A DNA stretch of 64,000 nt. It comes from Flavobacteriaceae bacterium (GTDB lineage Bacteria; Bacteroidota; Bacteroidia; Flavobacteriales; Flavobacteriaceae). The position numbers were made by a program, and so were the translations under genes. The notes beneath the pieces were generated by a model that made no database searches, was not told the DNA's origin, and saw nothing but the letters and a program-made list of their open reading frames with translations. The stretch spans positions 124,001 through 188,000 of the forward strand of contig JANQNQ010000004.1 of the NCBI GenBank assembly GCA_028279515.1, read 5' to 3'. This document shows positions 12,801 to 19,199 of this stretch, in pieces (within the stretch, counting starts at the first letter, position 1; each line of letters opens with the position of its first letter).

Positions 12801-15800
12801 AGTCCATTATAGCTATGGTACAGAGACCAATGACATCCTGTTGAGCGCTCTGTCAAGGACGCTAAGTGAGTACTGCGACAAGAATAAGGTAGTAATCTCG
12901 TTGGAGGGCCACGGTCGTGAGGATCTCTTCGAAGACATGGACATTACTCGAACGGTGGGATGGTTCACTACAGTATACCCGGTACTGCTAGAGAATAAAG
13001 AGAACTTATCAGACCTGATCGCCGGAACTAAGGACAGACTGCGTAGTATTCCTAAAAAGGGAATGAGCTTCGGAGTGTTACGTCACTTGACTAAAGCAGA
13101 AGATCTGGACAAAGACTTCTCAGATATAGTATTTAACTACTTAGGAGACTTTGATAATAGCCTTGATGACTCGCCAGAGGCACTACTAAAGTTCAGTTCT
13201 CTGGACAAAGGGTCCGATATCCATAAGTCGAACATCAATCCACACAAGCTATCGGTCAATGGAATGCTAGTATCTGGCTCGTTACGATTCGTATGGATAT
13301 ATGATAGTAACCAATATAAAATGGAAACCATCGAGGCATTGAGCGTTTCCTATCAAAGAGCTTTAGAAGATATAATAAGCCACTGCAAAGCGGTAGAAGG
13401 TGTCGTAAAGACACCCTCGGATTATGGCTTGCCATTGGCGATAGACCATGCATCTTTACAGACCTTTAAAGAACTGCCATTTCACCAAGGGACTATTACA
13501 GATATAAGCGTGCTGAGCCCGTTACAAGAGGGGATGTTGTTTCATAGTATTTATGGAGATAATGCCGCTGCCTATGTAACTCATTTTAGTTGCGATTTTA
13601 TAGGGGGGCTTGACCCAGAGCTCTTCCGAAAAAGCTGGGATTATATTGCAAACCACCATAGTATACTAAGAACAGGAATCCATGCAGGCTATTTTGACAC
13701 TACAGTACAATGTGTCTACGATCAAGTAACATTAAAGATCGATGAGGTTGATTACAGGAATATTGATTCGGAAACGCTATCTGATGAAGTAAACGCGTAT
13801 GTCTCCAAAATTAAAGCGGAAGGTTTTATAATGGAAGAGGCGCCCTTGTTCAGCTTTAACCTGATCCACCTGCCTGACCGTACGAGACTGTTAATGAAGA
13901 ATCACCACATTCTATGGGACGGTTGGTCACTCTCAGTACTGATGGGAGAATTCGTGAGCTGCTATACGCAACTGGCAAAGGGAAATCCGTTACCAATCTT
14001 ACGTGATGACCATTATGGGACTTTCATCCGTGAACTCAAAAAAAAGAACAAAACAGCATTGGTAGACTTCTGGAAAGACTATCTGCAGGACGTCTCCAAT
14101 CCAACTCATTTGCCGTTCTTCAAGGAAGAGAACCTTCGTAACAAAACCTTTGCAAACAGTACGGCGAGTTTGAATCTTGGTACGTCACTGACAATGCAAT
14201 TAAAAGAATACGTTGCCAAGTATCACTTGACATTGAACACGATCATCCAAGGAGCATGGAGCTACCTGCTATCGCGCTATACGGGAGAGCAGACAGTGGT
14301 GTTTGGAGCCACAGTATCGGGGAGAGACTCGAAGTTTGAGAACATAGAAAAGGGAGTAGGACTGTATATTAACACCATCCCAGTGTGCACCAGTATATCC
14401 GAAGATGATCATATCGATAACTGGTTGAACAAACTTCAAAAAGGACATACTGTGGCACGCGAAGAATACGGTCATATATCACTAAACGAAATACAAAGAT
14501 ATGCAGGACTCCAAACTACACCTTTTGACTCGCTGTTGGTTTTCGAGAACTATCCCGTTGACGAGGCCTTAAATGCTTCTAATGACCTCTCCGTAAGCAA
14601 TGTCAGTGGTCATGAATACACCAACTACGTTCTTACTTTAGGTGTGGGGCTGTTCGGAGAGTCGATAACGATCAAATTTGACCATAACAAAGAACTATTT
14701 GGAGCTTCTTTCATAAGCATGCTTCAGGGACACTTTAAACGAGTGCTAGAAAGTATGGTCAGTGGTGTCAGCCATATAAAAGAACTGAGCTACATAACTC
14801 CCGGAGAACGATTGAAACTTCTAGAAGTATTCAACCCTTCTCTGGATACGCCCAACGAGCCGGGGACGATAATCGATGTTTTCAAAACACAGGTGGCCAA
14901 CACTCCTGAAGCTATAGCGGTTGCCCTTGAAGCAAAGAGTTTGACATACAAAGAACTTGACATGCAGTCGGACAAGGTGGCCCATTACCTGCAGGCACAG
15001 GGCTTCGAGCTTGGTGCCAAAGTGGTACTCCACATGGAGCGCTCCCTAGAGATGCTCATCGGTATCCTTGGAATATTGAAAAGTGGTTATGTCTATGTAC
15101 CGGTTGACGTTTCTCATCCGCGGGAACGATTGGATTTCATTATCGAGGACAGCGGTTGCGAGGCCGTATTGGGAACAACGTCGGTGTTTGAATATCTGGA
15201 AGGGATAGATGTGGCAACGCTTGATATAGAAGAGCTATTAAAAAACAATATAGATGAAGGGACTGAGCTAGCATCTCTTGAACCCTCAGCACTTGCTTAC
15301 ATCATATATACGTCGGGGACAACCGGCAAGCCAAAAGGCGTGATGGTAAATCATCAAAGCCTCTACAGCTTCACGGGAGGGTTCGAAGAGCTATTCATAA
15401 GAAGCGGAAAACAACCTGTGATGGCCTCGAACAGCTTTGACATCTTCCTCTTCGAACTGTTCAACCCTTTGTTATCTGGTGGGACGGCAATGTTGTTGAG
15501 TGATGTGGTGGTACGTGACCCAGAGTTATTATTAGAGGTGTTGAAGAGTTCTGACAGCTTCCATGCTGTGCCCTCGCTGATGGGTGAGTTGGTGGCCACG
15601 ATACGTGACAATGACATCGCAGAGACCTATGCCCACATCAGAGAACTGTACGTTGGTGGCGACAGGGTACCTAACAGTCTGCTCAACAGCATGAGGGAGG
15701 TATTTCCAAAGGCGAAGATCCACGTGTTCTATGGTCCGACCGAGAGCACGGTGGTAGTGAGCTGCATGACCTATGGTCCTGGTGATGCCATTCCTGAATC

Positions 15801-16638
15801 TGGCAACCTCATAGGAAGACCTATCCATGAGAACCACATAGTCCTGTTGGACGCGTCGGGGAACCTAACGCCAATTGGCGTGACGGGAGAACTCTGTGTA
15901 AGCGGCCCACAGGTGAGCATGGGCTACCTGAACCGTGAGGAATTGACCAAGGAGAAGTTTATAGTAAACCCAGATGAAGACGGGAGGCTATATCGAACGG
16001 GCGACCTGGCCAGATGGACCTCAGACGGTGTCTTGGAGTTCCTGGGCCGTAAGGACCGTCAGGTAAAGATACGCGGCTACCGAATCGAGCCAGGAGAAGT
16101 GGAACGTTGTATACAGCTTGTGACTGGCATAGAAAAGGTACTGGTGATGGCCAAAGAGGTATCTGGCAGCCTGCAGTTAGTGAGTTACTTGGTAACGGAT
16201 AAAGAGATAGATAAATCAACTATCATAGATTCATTGGGGAAAATTTTACCCAATTATATGATACCGAGATTTTACATAGAACTCGAAGACTTACCACTGA
16301 CTAGAAACGGAAAAGTTGACTATAAGGAGCTTCCAGAAGTTAATTTTACTGTAGGCGAGGAGTTTATACCTCCTTCCAACATGATAGAGAAACAACTAAT
16401 AGACATATGGTCTTCAATATTACAGATCGATTCTGAAACGATCAGCATTACGCATAACTTCTTTGAATTGGGAGGCGATTCTATAAAGGCGATTACCCTT
16501 CAGAACAAGGTGAAAGCGGTTTTTGATATAAAAATGAAACTGGAGCAATTTTTCAAAGATCCTTCAGTTCGGGGAATGTCACAAACAATTGCTGAAATGA
16601 AAACCAAGAAAATTGAAAAACCTAAGATCACCATATAA
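811..16638 (+). CDS. Tetramodular NRPS, four predicted 4-hydroxyphenylglycine modules with two epimerization domains
   Basis: This 5275-residue assembly-line enzyme has the order TubC-like docking (1-62), C1 (78-510), A1 (525-1020), T1 (Ser1074), E1 (1120-1555), C2 (1575-2005), A2 (2020-2520), T2 (Ser2577), internal docking (2643-2708), C3 (2720-3155), A3, T3 (Ser3719), E2 (3765-4205), C4, A4, T4 (Ser5224). All C and E domains keep HHxxxDG: HHIAGDG at 213 and 2854, HHLSVDG at 1248 and 3893, HHILWDG at 1717 and 4365. The E domains also show EGHGRED, GWFTTVYP and FNYLGDFD. C2 and C4 carry the SPLQEGMLFH motif typical of DCL condensation domains, which fits their place after E. By hand alignment to GrsA, pocket residues are D-I-F-H-Y-G-F-V-V-K for A1, A2 and A4, and F instead of Y in A3. 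The known Hpg code is D-I-F-H-L-G-L-L-C-K. Predicted product segment: D-Hpg, L-Hpg, D-Hpg, L-Hpg. A1 has NRKVD instead of NGKVD at the A10 lysine. The C-terminus ends EKPKITI. Confidence 0.95.
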   Translation: MSLTNTEIVRLLQSVKSEGIHVLLEDDTLKLKVKKGERPDKTILDQLKEHKSEIISFLSAKKNTQSETSKNLTKRRVGNFTVEDAIPLSFPQERLWVMDKLEGTTNYHLPSVLRITGELDHELLSSCFKQIIDRHESLRTIFLERDGVGYQQLLNTANFQIEKTAVNRITDQELKTLISNEVNRAFDLSKDYMLRANVLKLASDSHVLIVVMHHIAGDGWSVPILVSELEELYNSKLSGKPATLPELPVQYADYSIWQREHLLGETLEKRLNYWEDQLQQVETLELPLDFNRPATQSNNGANYTCQLQTEQTVQLNALAKEKGTTLFMLLLTLYKILLHRYTQQEDICVGVPVANRSESAISGLIGFFVNTIALRSTIAPSIPFTELLNEVKQTVLGGYTHQEVPFEKVVERVVKGRDTSRTPLVQTLFSLQNNEQVTGVQLGDATITFEEVTTETSKFDLTLDIVEVSEGLEMSFDYCTDLFKEETIIKMASHFKELIASVLTDIEQPIGRLSMLSSSEKLQLLEAFNPSLDTPSEPGTVVDVFRAQASITPEAVAITFGDRSLTYEALDAQSDKVAHHLQAQGYGPGSKIVLHMERSLEMLIGILGIMKSGHVYVPVDVSHPKERLDYIIEDSGCEAILVSGPSEIVAPTAHDIREILNGEDITTPALEAVSSESTAYVIYTSGTTGKPKGVMVSHHSLHSFTSGFKGMFTRGGRQPVMASNAFDIFLFELFNPLLSGGTAMLLGDEVVRDPELLLEVLKSTDSFHAVPSLMGELVATIREEGTQSSYGHIKELYVGGDRVPNTLLMSMREVFPDAEIHVFYGPTESTVVVSCMTYQPTDIIPESGNYIGRPTHQNQIVLLDVSSTLTPIGVTGELCVSGPQVSMGYLNRESLTEEKFIANPYGEGMLYRTGDLARWTSDGVLEFLGRKDRQVKVRGYRIEPGEVERGIAEATGIEQVLVMAREVSGSLQLVSYLVTDKEIDSTEIIRSLEGTLPGYMVPRFYIGLEALPLTRNRKVDHKALPEVDFKPSENIISPTNETEESLLGIWSSVLGIGEDNISTTHNFFELGGDSIKAIQLVSRAKNQGVHFKAKDVFEHQTISRLSANLPAEELAQSEQGMLDGELGLLPIQRNFFTGDQPHPNHYNQSVLLELDASISKELLADSLSLLVEQHDALRIGYEISDGEVRAHYTDQRAALIEERIGSLSEIGTRGGYYQSQLDITTGEVCRFVLFEGEGLAPHLLMVIHHLSVDGVSWRILLEDLENLLKNEQHSLGPKGSSYRQWQEQLAKYAQSAELLDELDYWMATLNNYETLPTDHDHSEESTLTDIEEIESTIDNETTRTLLQDIHHSYGTGIDDILLSVLSKALCDHSGKDRVVVSLEGHGREDLFDGMDITRTMGWFTTVYPVLLENRTNLSDLIADTKDRLRSIPNKGIGFGVLRHLSKAEGLDTDFSDIVFNYLGDFDNSLDDSDEALLTFSSLEKGSDIHSSNKNPHKLGVTAMLASGELRLVWTYDSNYYKKESIEALSAAYQTILKDIIRHCTAIKNTIKTPSDYGLPLTVDHASLQAFKNLPSHADVITDISTLSPLQEGMLFHSLYDDDASAYVTSFTCDFIGGLDAQIFRKSWEHITSKHSILRTGIFADELSVPVQCVYKKVALKIEEVDYTDIDESSIEAALDAHISKVESEGFTLEEAPLFSFRLIHLPDDRTRLLMKNHHILWDGWSLSVLMGEFVSCYENLSEGRLLPAIDEDHYGDFIHDIKSKSKGTVADYWKDYLLDISHPIYLPFFKKEHLRNKTFANRSSSLDLGATLTTQLKEYAAKHHLTLNTMIQGAWSYLLSRYTGEETVVFGATVSGRDSELENIENGVGLYINTIPVCSNISEGNTVKDWLDELQKGHTTAREEYSHISLNEIQGYIGIQSTPFDTLLVFENYPVDEALLSNSRNLSIANIDGHEYTNYVLTLGVGLFGESISIKFDHNKELFDANAISMLQGHFKRVLESIASGASQIKDLQYMTPSEKLQLLEAFNPSLGTPSEPGTVVDVFRDQASITPEALAVTFGDRNLTYEALDAQSDKVAHHLQTQGYGPESKIVLHMERSLEMLIGILGIMKSGHVYAPVDVSHPKERLNYIIEDSGCEAVLCTAQVLESLGGTDVATLNIEELLKDNMAVGTELSSPKPSAVAYIIYTSGTTGKPKGVMVSHQSLHSFTSGFEGMFTRGGRQPVMASNAFDIFLFELFNPLLSGGTAMLLGDEVVRDPELLLEVLKSTDNFHAVPSLMGELVATIREEGMQSSYGHIKELYVGGDRVPNTLLMSMREVFPDAKIHVFYGPTESTVVVSCMTYEKEDIIPESGNYIGRPTHENQIVLLDASSTLTPIGVTGELCVSGPQVSMGYLNREELTAEKFIDNSYGEGKVYRTGDLARWTSDGVLEFLGRKDRQVKVRGYRIEPGEVERAITEATGIDQVLVVAKEVSGSLQLVSYLVMEREIDKTAIIQSLEGVLPNYMVPRFYIGLDALPLTRNGKIDYKNLSGVDFNTDDDFVAPSSTIEKQLADIWSSVLKIDSKDISTTHNFFEIGGDSIKAMRLLTKVNATFDTVINLTDLFEHPTISNFFSYLELLMMSVDESDYEEHATIKASISIGSESGSVIKKEVVELLQKAKDEGILTLFEDDVLKLKVRKGAKPDKNTLTQLEEHKSEIISFLRFKKNTQSKALKKLVKRRVANFTVEDAIPMSFPQERLWVVDKLEGTTNYHLPSVLRVTGTLNHELLSSCFKQIIERHESLRTVFLEKDGVGYQQLLTSADFSVEKTVTHNITDHDLKTTIGNEVNRAFDLSRDYMLRVRVFELASDLHVLTVVMHHIAGDGWSVPVLVNELEVLYNAERSGKPTTLTELPIQYADYSIWQREHLSGETFEKRLNYWKDQLQGVETLELPIDFNRPATQSIRGASYTCDLDAAHTAQLKAFAKENETTLFMLLLTLYKVLLHRYTNQEDICVGVPVANRSESAISGLIGFFVNTIALRSTITSSMSFAELLTEVKQTVLGGYAHQDVPFEKVVERVVKGRDPSRTPLVQTLFSLQNNEQVSGIQLGDAKIEFEEVATETSKFDLTIDIAETPKGLQMIFNYCTDLFKAETIARMASHFKELITSVLVDTKQSIGKLSILTPSEELQLLETFNPSFDTAKNPGTVVDLFKEQAINTPEAVAVTFEEKSLTYQELDMQSKKVAHYLQAQGFELGTKVVLHMERSLEMLIGILGILKSGYVYVPVDVSHPKERLDYIIADSGCEFLLGTTSVLESLGAIKVKTLKIEELLNIDITEEVELLFPEPSALAYIIYTSGTTGKPKGVMVSHQSLHSFTGGFDELFIRGGKQPVMVSNSFDIFLFELFNPLLSGGTAMLLSDAVVREPELLLEMLKESDSFHAIPSLMGELVATIREESTEDAYRHIQELFVGGDKVSNSLLENTREVFPDARIHVFYGPTESTVVVSCMTYGPDDAIPESGNAIGRPIHENRILLLDEANTLSPIGVTGELCVNGPQVSMGYLNRKELTQEKFIDNPYGNGSLYRTGDLARWTADGVLEFLGRKDRQVKVRGYRIEPGEVERAITEATGIDQVLVVAREVSGSLQLVSYLVTEKEIDKSAIISSLEGILPNYMVPRFYMGLEALPLTQNGKVDYKSLPGVDFNIDDNLVPPSNTIEKQLVNIWSSVLQIDSENIGITHNFFELGGDSIKAIQMVSRAKTADIHFKVKDVFEHQTISRLSANLTAEKSIQTEQGILDGELGLLPIQRDFFESDQPHPNHYNQSVLLELDPSVSKEDLSQSLTVLVEQHDALRIGYEVSENDLNAHYIDYKVTLIEEQIASLSEIGVRGEYYQSDLDITKGDVYRFVLFRGEDLTSHLLIIVHHLSVDGVSWRILLEDFEELLKMAMKGEEPTLPSKGSSYRQWQQCLAEYAKSKELLQEHGYWQNILKDHTSFPNDSGYEGNSDLSAMADIELLIDQETTRSLLQEVHYSYGTETNDILLSALSRTLSEYCDKNKVVISLEGHGREDLFEDMDITRTVGWFTTVYPVLLENKENLSDLIAGTKDRLRSIPKKGMSFGVLRHLTKAEDLDKDFSDIVFNYLGDFDNSLDDSPEALLKFSSLDKGSDIHKSNINPHKLSVNGMLVSGSLRFVWIYDSNQYKMETIEALSVSYQRALEDIISHCKAVEGVVKTPSDYGLPLAIDHASLQTFKELPFHQGTITDISVLSPLQEGMLFHSIYGDNAAAYVTHFSCDFIGGLDPELFRKSWDYIANHHSILRTGIHAGYFDTTVQCVYDQVTLKIDEVDYRNIDSETLSDEVNAYVSKIKAEGFIMEEAPLFSFNLIHLPDRTRLLMKNHHILWDGWSLSVLMGEFVSCYTQLAKGNPLPILRDDHYGTFIRELKKKNKTALVDFWKDYLQDVSNPTHLPFFKEENLRNKTFANSTASLNLGTSLTMQLKEYVAKYHLTLNTIIQGAWSYLLSRYTGEQTVVFGATVSGRDSKFENIEKGVGLYINTIPVCTSISEDDHIDNWLNKLQKGHTVAREEYGHISLNEIQRYAGLQTTPFDSLLVFENYPVDEALNASNDLSVSNVSGHEYTNYVLTLGVGLFGESITIKFDHNKELFGASFISMLQGHFKRVLESMVSGVSHIKELSYITPGERLKLLEVFNPSLDTPNEPGTIIDVFKTQVANTPEAIAVALEAKSLTYKELDMQSDKVAHYLQAQGFELGAKVVLHMERSLEMLIGILGILKSGYVYVPVDVSHPRERLDFIIEDSGCEAVLGTTSVFEYLEGIDVATLDIEELLKNNIDEGTELASLEPSALAYIIYTSGTTGKPKGVMVNHQSLYSFTGGFEELFIRSGKQPVMASNSFDIFLFELFNPLLSGGTAMLLSDVVVRDPELLLEVLKSSDSFHAVPSLMGELVATIRDNDIAETYAHIRELYVGGDRVPNSLLNSMREVFPKAKIHVFYGPTESTVVVSCMTYGPGDAIPESGNLIGRPIHENHIVLLDASGNLTPIGVTGELCVSGPQVSMGYLNREELTKEKFIVNPDEDGRLYRTGDLARWTSDGVLEFLGRKDRQVKIRGYRIEPGEVERCIQLVTGIEKVLVMAKEVSGSLQLVSYLVTDKEIDKSTIIDSLGKILPNYMIPRFYIELEDLPLTRNGKVDYKELPEVNFTVGEEFIPPSNMIEKQLIDIWSSILQIDSETISITHNFFELGGDSIKAITLQNKVKAVFDIKMKLEQFFKDPSVRGMSQTIAEMKTKKIEKPKITI
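1041..5480 (+). other. NRPS module C-A-T-E, predicted D-Hpg
   Basis: First module of the 5275-residue protein. C1 looks LCL-type (HHIAGDG). The A1 pocket is D-I-F-H-Y-G-F-V-V-K, read from FDIFLFELF, HAVPSL, LYVGGD and FYGPTESTVV. T1 serine is at nt 4030. E1 spans about 4170-5480 with HHLSVDG (from nt 4552), EGHGRED, RTMGWFT (usual RTVGWFT) and FNYLG, so it should deliver the D-isomer. Confidence 0.85.
2363..3700 (+). repeat. Near-identical A-domain DNA tract, copy 1
   Basis: This tract aligns without length change to 6860-7224 over its first 365 bases, then is interrupted by a dissimilar patch at about 2728-2850, and resumes to about 3700 (copy at about 7364-8200). Differences are few and scattered, even at third codon positions. 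The tract looks GC-richer than the flanking C domains. The third and fourth A domains of the same gene are much more diverged in DNA. Confidence 0.75.
5540..8690 (+). other. NRPS module C-A-T, predicted L-Hpg
   Basis: Second module of the 5275-residue protein. C2 has the SPLQEGMLFH motif and HHILWDG (from nt 5959), as expected for a DCL domain accepting the epimerized donor. The A2 pocket is identical to A1. The T2 serine is at nt 8539. The module ends in the tail VDESDYEE, matching the C-terminus of the upstream NRPS gene. Confidence 0.85.
6860..8200 (+). repeat. Near-identical A-domain DNA tract, copy 2
   Basis: Partner of the tract at 2363-3700. In the patch at about 7225-7350 this copy resembles A3 and A4 of the same protein (VLESL...IEELL pattern), whereas copy 1 has an unrelated sequence there, so copy 1 carries the odd segment. 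Confidence 0.75.
8737..8935 (+). other. Internal TubC-like docking domain at a fused gene boundary
   Basis: About 66 residues (2643-2708) between T2 and C3 match the N-terminal docking domain of the same protein: both have the EDDxLKLKV strand, a GxxPDK turn and the helix EHKSEIISFL. Docking domains normally sit at protein ends, so this one marks the fusion of two formerly separate NRPS genes. It follows directly on the VDESDYEE tail that ends the upstream, unfused NRPS. Confidence 0.85.
8965..13430 (+). other. NRPS module C-A-T-E, predicted D-Hpg
   Basis: Third module, paralogous to the first. C3 carries HHIAGDG (from nt 9370). The A3 pocket reads D-I-F-H-F-G-F-V-V-K; the single change from the other three is Phe for Tyr at the position matching GrsA 299. 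T3 serine is at nt 11965. E2 has HHLSVDG (from nt 12487), EGHGRED, RTVGWFT and FNYLG. Confidence 0.85.
13490..16600 (+). other. NRPS module C-A-T, predicted L-Hpg
   Basis: Fourth module, paralogous to the second. C4 carries SPLQEGMLFH and HHILWDG (from nt 13903). The A4 pocket is D-I-F-H-Y-G-F-V-V-K. T4 (serine at nt 16480) and its tail resemble the last carrier domain of the luciferase-like NRPS at 19200-23648 more than T2, including a shared EKP before the terminal beta-strand-like peptide. Confidence 0.85.
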
Positions 16639-16713
16639 AATAACGGTGAACAAAATGTTAATCGCTTCTAGGAGCCTTGAAACAGCATTTGGAAGCAAAC
16701 AGAGAAAAAATCA

Positions 16714-17025
16714 GTGAGTCTCGAAGAAGTAGAAGATCAATTGATCGGTATTTGGAAAGAAGTATTGAGTATTAACGAAGTTAATCCAGAACAAAACTTC
16801 TTTGATCTTGGGGGAGACTCTATCAAGGCCATGACATTGGCTAGACGAATTAAGAAAACCTTTCAAATCAAAGTTCCGATTGTTAAAATATTCACCTATC
16901 CAACGATAGAAAAATTGACCAAGTGGGTTTACGAAAACAAAGAAATGTCGTTACTGGAATTGGACAAGAAAATGGACAAAGTAAACGATCAAATAGATAG
17001 TGTTTTGAACAACAAAACTGATTGA
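16714..17025 (+). CDS. Stand-alone peptidyl carrier protein
   Basis: A 103-residue protein consisting of one carrier domain with the phosphopantetheine site in FFDLGGDSIKAM, followed by a charged helical tail (about residues 73-103) that could be a short coiled coil. The start is a GTG; the frame is open only back to a stop at 16678, and no ATG lies between. It sits 75 bp after the tetramodular NRPS and 62 bp before the KS-ACP gene. It lacks the beta-strand-like C-terminal peptide seen on neighbouring assembly-line proteins. Free carrier proteins in such clusters load a modified or starter unit in trans, or pass a chain between lines. Which role applies here cannot be told from sequence. The carrier-domain assignment is firm; its position in the assembly order is not. 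Confidence 0.85.
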   Translation: MSLEEVEDQLIGIWKEVLSINEVNPEQNFFDLGGDSIKAMTLARRIKKTFQIKVPIVKIFTYPTIEKLTKWVYENKEMSLLELDKKMDKVNDQIDSVLNNKTD

Positions 17026-17087
17026 GAAAAGTACAATCATCCATTCTAAAGATAATAACAAAGTTTAGTATTAATACAAGCATATAA

Positions 17088-19199
17088 ATGGGAAAAACTG
17101 GTTTGGAAATAGCAATAATAGGAATCTCTTGCAGGCTTCCCGGTATAGAGAACTGGAGAGAATTTTGGCATAGTTTGACCCAAGAAACATCGCTTTTAGA
17201 TTTCATCGATGAAAGTGAACTTTCTTCTAAAGGAATACATCTTGAAGAGGAAAAAGAAAAGGGGTTTGTTAACCTCAATTCTAGATTGAAAGATAAAGAG
17301 CACTTTGACGCTGCTTTTTTCAACTACACAGAAAGGGAAGCAGCCCTTATGAATCCGTTGCACCGAATTTATCATGAGTGTGTCTGGCAAGCCTTAGAAG
17401 ATTCGGGATATACAACAGAGGCTGTAAATGGTGAAATAAGTTTATATGCCGGAAGCAGTAGTGATTTGAATTGGAAGTTACATGCTTTCCATACAAATAC
17501 GGACAAAAAAATAGATGATATTACACTCGATTTGATCAGTGACCGAAACCATCTTGCATCCCTGATTTCTTATAATCTCAATTTAAAGGGACCCGCCTTT
17601 ACCATAGACACGGCCTGTTCTACTTCGTTGTCTTCAGTGCATCTGGCCTGTAGAGGGTTGCTATTAGGAGAAGCTCAACTAGCGATTGCTGGGGGTATTT
17701 CTCTTAGTACCGACACTCAGATTGGATATTATTATAACGAGGGTTCTATTATGTCCAAAGACGGATATTGCAGGCCCTTTGATGATGATGCTACTGGGAC
17801 TGTTTTTAGTGAAGGAGCCGGAGTAGTCGTTTTAAAACGCTTGGATGATGCCATAAAAGACGACGATCATATTTATGCGGTGATTAAAGGAAGTGCGGCC
17901 AACAATGACGGAAACAGAAAAGCAGGATATACGGCACCCAGTGTTCAAGGGCAAATGGAATGCATTAGAGCTGCATTAAAAATGGCGAGAGTAGGACACG
18001 AAACCATAGATTATATTGAAGCCCATGGTACTGGAACAAAGTTAGGTGACCCTATAGAGGTTGAAGCATTGAATCTGGCCTTTGAAAAGGACACTTCTTT
18101 TAAATGTGCCATAGGATCTGTGAAGTCAAACCTAGGCCATACGGACACGGCTTCAGGAGTCATCGGGCTCATAAAAGCTGCTTTGTCATTAAAGCATAAG
18201 CAAATTCCTGCCAGCCTACATTGTAACCAACCCAATTCTGAAATCAATTTTAACGAGGGGCCTTTTTATATCAATGATCAACTCAGGCAGTGGGATAAAA
18301 AAGGAGGAAATCCAAGAAGAGCCGGCGTAAGCTCATTTGGAATAGGAGGAACAAATGTTCATGTTGTACTTGAAGAAAGTCCGAATCGAGAAGCTTCCGC
18401 TTTAAATAGAAGTGAAAAAAAACAGTTACTGCTTTCTGCGAAATCTCCAGAAGCACTACACAGATATGAAGCAAATCTGAGAATATTCCTCCAAGAAAAT
18501 AAAGGGATCGATATGGATGACCTATGTTACACCATGGCAATCGGAAGAAATCACTTCGAATTCCGTAAGTGCATCACGTTTGAGGACAGAGAAGAACTTT
18601 TGAAAAAAATGGACGCTAAGGAAAATACGTTTGACATTGAAAACGAAAATGAATTAGAAGACGACAGCTTGCTCCAAGAGCTGATAAGAGTTTGGATCAA
18701 TGGGGCTGACGTTGAGTGGAAAAAGTACTACGAATCAAAAAGAGGAGCTAGAATACCATTGCCAACATATCCTTTTGAGTCGAAGAAATTCCCTACCGAA
18801 GTAGACGTTAGTGAAATCAGCATAAAGGAATTACTTAGGTCTAATGCTATGGGTATATCCATGGTCAACGAAGAAGAAAGCCAACCACAAATTTCAGATA
18901 ATTCGGAAAAAGAGGATATCTCCAACAGCAGCCAAGGGTATTCTTTATTTGAAACTCAACAAATCTTAAAAGAGACGTTTGAGGATCTATTAGAGAAAGA
19001 GGTATCAGTTGAGGCAGACTTCTTTGATTTAGGGGGAGATTCGTTAAGCGGAACGTTGCTTTTGACGCAGATCAACAAAAAATTCAATGTAAAACTACAA
19101 TTAGAACACATTCTTGAATTGCAATCCATTACCAAAATTGCGGCGCATATAGTGGCACAGCCCATGCCCCAAAATAATATGAAAAGCATCACTATCTAA
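17088..19199 (+). CDS. AT-less polyketide synthase module: KS-ACP
   Basis: A 703-residue protein. The ketosynthase (about 1-430) has an intact catalytic triad: Cys177 in DTACSTSLSS, His313 in EAHGTGT and His351 in NLGHTD. The ACP lies at about 620-690, with Ser652 in FFDLGGDSLSG. Between them are about 190 residues with no acyltransferase. They still contain sequence like the linkers that flank an AT in cis-AT PKSs, ending in a post-AT-like IPLPTYPFESKKF. No KR, DH or methyltransferase is visible. If active, a malonyl unit must be loaded by a separate AT, none of which is in the window; the fatty-acid FabD is a candidate. The KS begins at residue 6 with no docking domain. The C-terminus ends MKSITI, resembling the tails of the NRPS proteins, and the stop codon abuts the start of the next gene. 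Confidence 0.92.
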   Translation: MGKTGLEIAIIGISCRLPGIENWREFWHSLTQETSLLDFIDESELSSKGIHLEEEKEKGFVNLNSRLKDKEHFDAAFFNYTEREAALMNPLHRIYHECVWQALEDSGYTTEAVNGEISLYAGSSSDLNWKLHAFHTNTDKKIDDITLDLISDRNHLASLISYNLNLKGPAFTIDTACSTSLSSVHLACRGLLLGEAQLAIAGGISLSTDTQIGYYYNEGSIMSKDGYCRPFDDDATGTVFSEGAGVVVLKRLDDAIKDDDHIYAVIKGSAANNDGNRKAGYTAPSVQGQMECIRAALKMARVGHETIDYIEAHGTGTKLGDPIEVEALNLAFEKDTSFKCAIGSVKSNLGHTDTASGVIGLIKAALSLKHKQIPASLHCNQPNSEINFNEGPFYINDQLRQWDKKGGNPRRAGVSSFGIGGTNVHVVLEESPNREASALNRSEKKQLLLSAKSPEALHRYEANLRIFLQENKGIDMDDLCYTMAIGRNHFEFRKCITFEDREELLKKMDAKENTFDIENENELEDDSLLQELIRVWINGADVEWKKYYESKRGARIPLPTYPFESKKFPTEVDVSEISIKELLRSNAMGISMVNEEESQPQISDNSEKEDISNSSQGYSLFETQQILKETFEDLLEKEVSVEADFFDLGGDSLSGTLLLTQINKKFNVKLQLEHILELQSITKIAAHIVAQPMPQNNMKSITI

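Noticed and set aside
2363-16600. Tandem repeats as a mobile element or CRISPR-like array
   Set aside because: The repeats are in-frame NRPS domains of one open gene. No transposase, integrase, terminal repeats or spacer pattern was seen.
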